From NCBI GenBank assembly GCA_030613125.1, contig JAUWMO010000173.1, positions 1 through 7,261 of the forward strand: a stretch of 7,261 nt of DNA. The letters run 5' to 3'. The DNA is from Bacteroidota bacterium (GTDB lineage Bacteria; Bacteroidota; Bacteroidia; Bacteroidales; VadinHA17). A program made the translations under genes and the position numbers. This document shows, piece by piece, positions 7,062-7,261 of the stretch. Below the pieces are notes generated by a model. It was given only the letters and a program-made list of their open reading frames with translations, ran no database searches and was not told the DNA's origin. Position 1 is the first letter of the stretch. Every line of letters starts with the position of its first letter.

Positions 7062-7129
7062 TCCCCCGCTGGCGGGGGAATTTAAAGCCTGCCTGTACGT
7101 AGCCGTTTCGGCGAAGGCAGGGGGGTGGA
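7062..7129. repeat. GC-rich composite palindromic repeat between lpxB and the DUF559 gene
   Basis: Left half: CCCCCGC (7063-7069) pairs with GCGGGGG (7072-7078) over a TG loop, with an outer T-A pair (7062, 7079). It is followed by AATTTAAAG and, after an interruption, by GGGGGTGGA. Dropping 7088-7121 joins the flanks into TTTAAAGGGGGTGGA. From memory, hairpin-TTTAAA-GGGGGTGGA sequences of this kind are dispersed through many uncultured Bacteroidota genomes, often beside DUF559 genes; I could not search to confirm this. It contrasts sharply with the AT-rich surroundings and may also act as a folded barrier between the convergent genes. Confidence 0.75.
7088..7121. repeat. 34-nt nested hairpin element inside the GC-rich repeat
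   Basis: CCTGCC (7088-7093) is complementary to GGCAGG (7116-7121). Inside is a second stem, GCCG (7102-7105) and CGGC (7109-7112) around TTT, plus the palindrome TACGTA (7096-7101). The segment is bounded by its own terminal inverted repeats, and its removal restores an apparently continuous outer repeat, so it looks like a separate short repeat inserted into the first. No target-site duplication can be distinguished within the G-run. Confidence 0.6.
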
Positions 7130-7133
7130 GTTC

Positions 7134-7261
7134 TTATAACCCTATATTATCTATAAAATTCTGAATCTTAAGAATAACCAAATCTATCCGATTTAGTATT
7201 TCTTCATCCCTGAATCGTATCAAATGAAACCCTGCTTCTTTTAAGTCTCTTTCCTTTATTT
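7134..7261 (-). CDS. DUF559 (Vsr-like endonuclease fold) protein, C-terminal fragment
   Basis: Only the last 41 codons are in the window; the gene enters from the right edge on the - strand and stops with TAA at 7134-7136. The visible protein reads KERDLKEAGFHLIRFRDEE, then ILNRIDLVILKIQNFI. This matches how DUF559 domains end: a helix followed by a GfxviRF beta-strand, then a D/N-E-[VI]-L helix. The fold is related to very-short-patch repair endonucleases. The catalytic half lies outside the window, so activity cannot be judged. It is convergent with lpxB, and its stop is 4 nt from the GC-rich composite repeat. In Bacteroidota such genes are scattered and variably present, suggesting mobility, but their role is unknown. 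An alternative is an unrelated protein with a similar short C-terminus; the fragment is too brief to exclude this. Confidence 0.7.
   Translation of the reverse strand, partial: IKERDLKEAGFHLIRFRDEEILNRIDLVILKIQNFIDNIGL

Noticed and set aside
7062..7129. CRISPR array
   Set aside because: The palindromes are different from each other and there is no regular repeat-spacer pattern or cas gene.

Overview
The window is a lipid A (LPS anchor) biosynthesis locus, most likely from a member of the Bacteroidota, probably an uncultured lineage outside the genus Bacteroides. The evidence is the LpxC-FabZ fusion, the gene order HD protein / lpxD / lpxC-fabZ / lpxA, the lack of clear Shine-Dalgarno sequences, low G+C, and -7-like boxes resembling the Bacteroidota TAnnTTTG element. 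The LpxA resembles the Cytophaga/Sphingobacteria-style protein more than the Bacteroides fragilis type. These lineage comparisons are from memory, without a database search.

Left part (1-4549, + strand): an HD-domain phosphohydrolase (5' end outside the window), then lpxD, lpxC-fabZ and lpxA. The HD gene and lpxD are 24 nt apart, and lpxC-fabZ and lpxA 3 nt apart. A 124-nt gap before lpxC-fabZ holds a likely internal promoter. LpxA and LpxC carry out the first two steps of lipid A synthesis and LpxD the third. The FabZ half serves fatty acid elongation and draws on the same hydroxyacyl-ACP pool that LpxA and LpxD use.

Middle (4650-5793): a Gfo/Idh/MocA-family NAD(P)-dependent oxidoreductase lies on the - strand, convergent with lpxA and divergent from lpxB. 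Its position between lpxA and lpxB recalls GnnA, the UDP-GlcNAc 3-dehydrogenase of amide-linked lipid A pathways, but no GnnB-like aminotransferase is present. The divergent intergenic region has an inverted repeat overlapping candidate -7 boxes on both strands.

Right part (5794-7261): lpxB (true start most likely the ATG at 5794) makes the lipid A disaccharide. After it comes a 212-nt non-coding segment rich in palindromes, including a GC-rich composite repeat at 7062-7129 that looks like one short repeat inserted into another. Four nt beyond it is the stop codon of a - strand gene whose visible 41 residues look like the C-terminus of a DUF559 (Vsr-like endonuclease fold) protein. This repeat-plus-endonuclease pairing is the most intriguing part of the window. 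A second oddity is a cluster of apparent substitutions in the first ~95 nt that damages a conserved HD-domain motif and may be an assembly-edge artefact.
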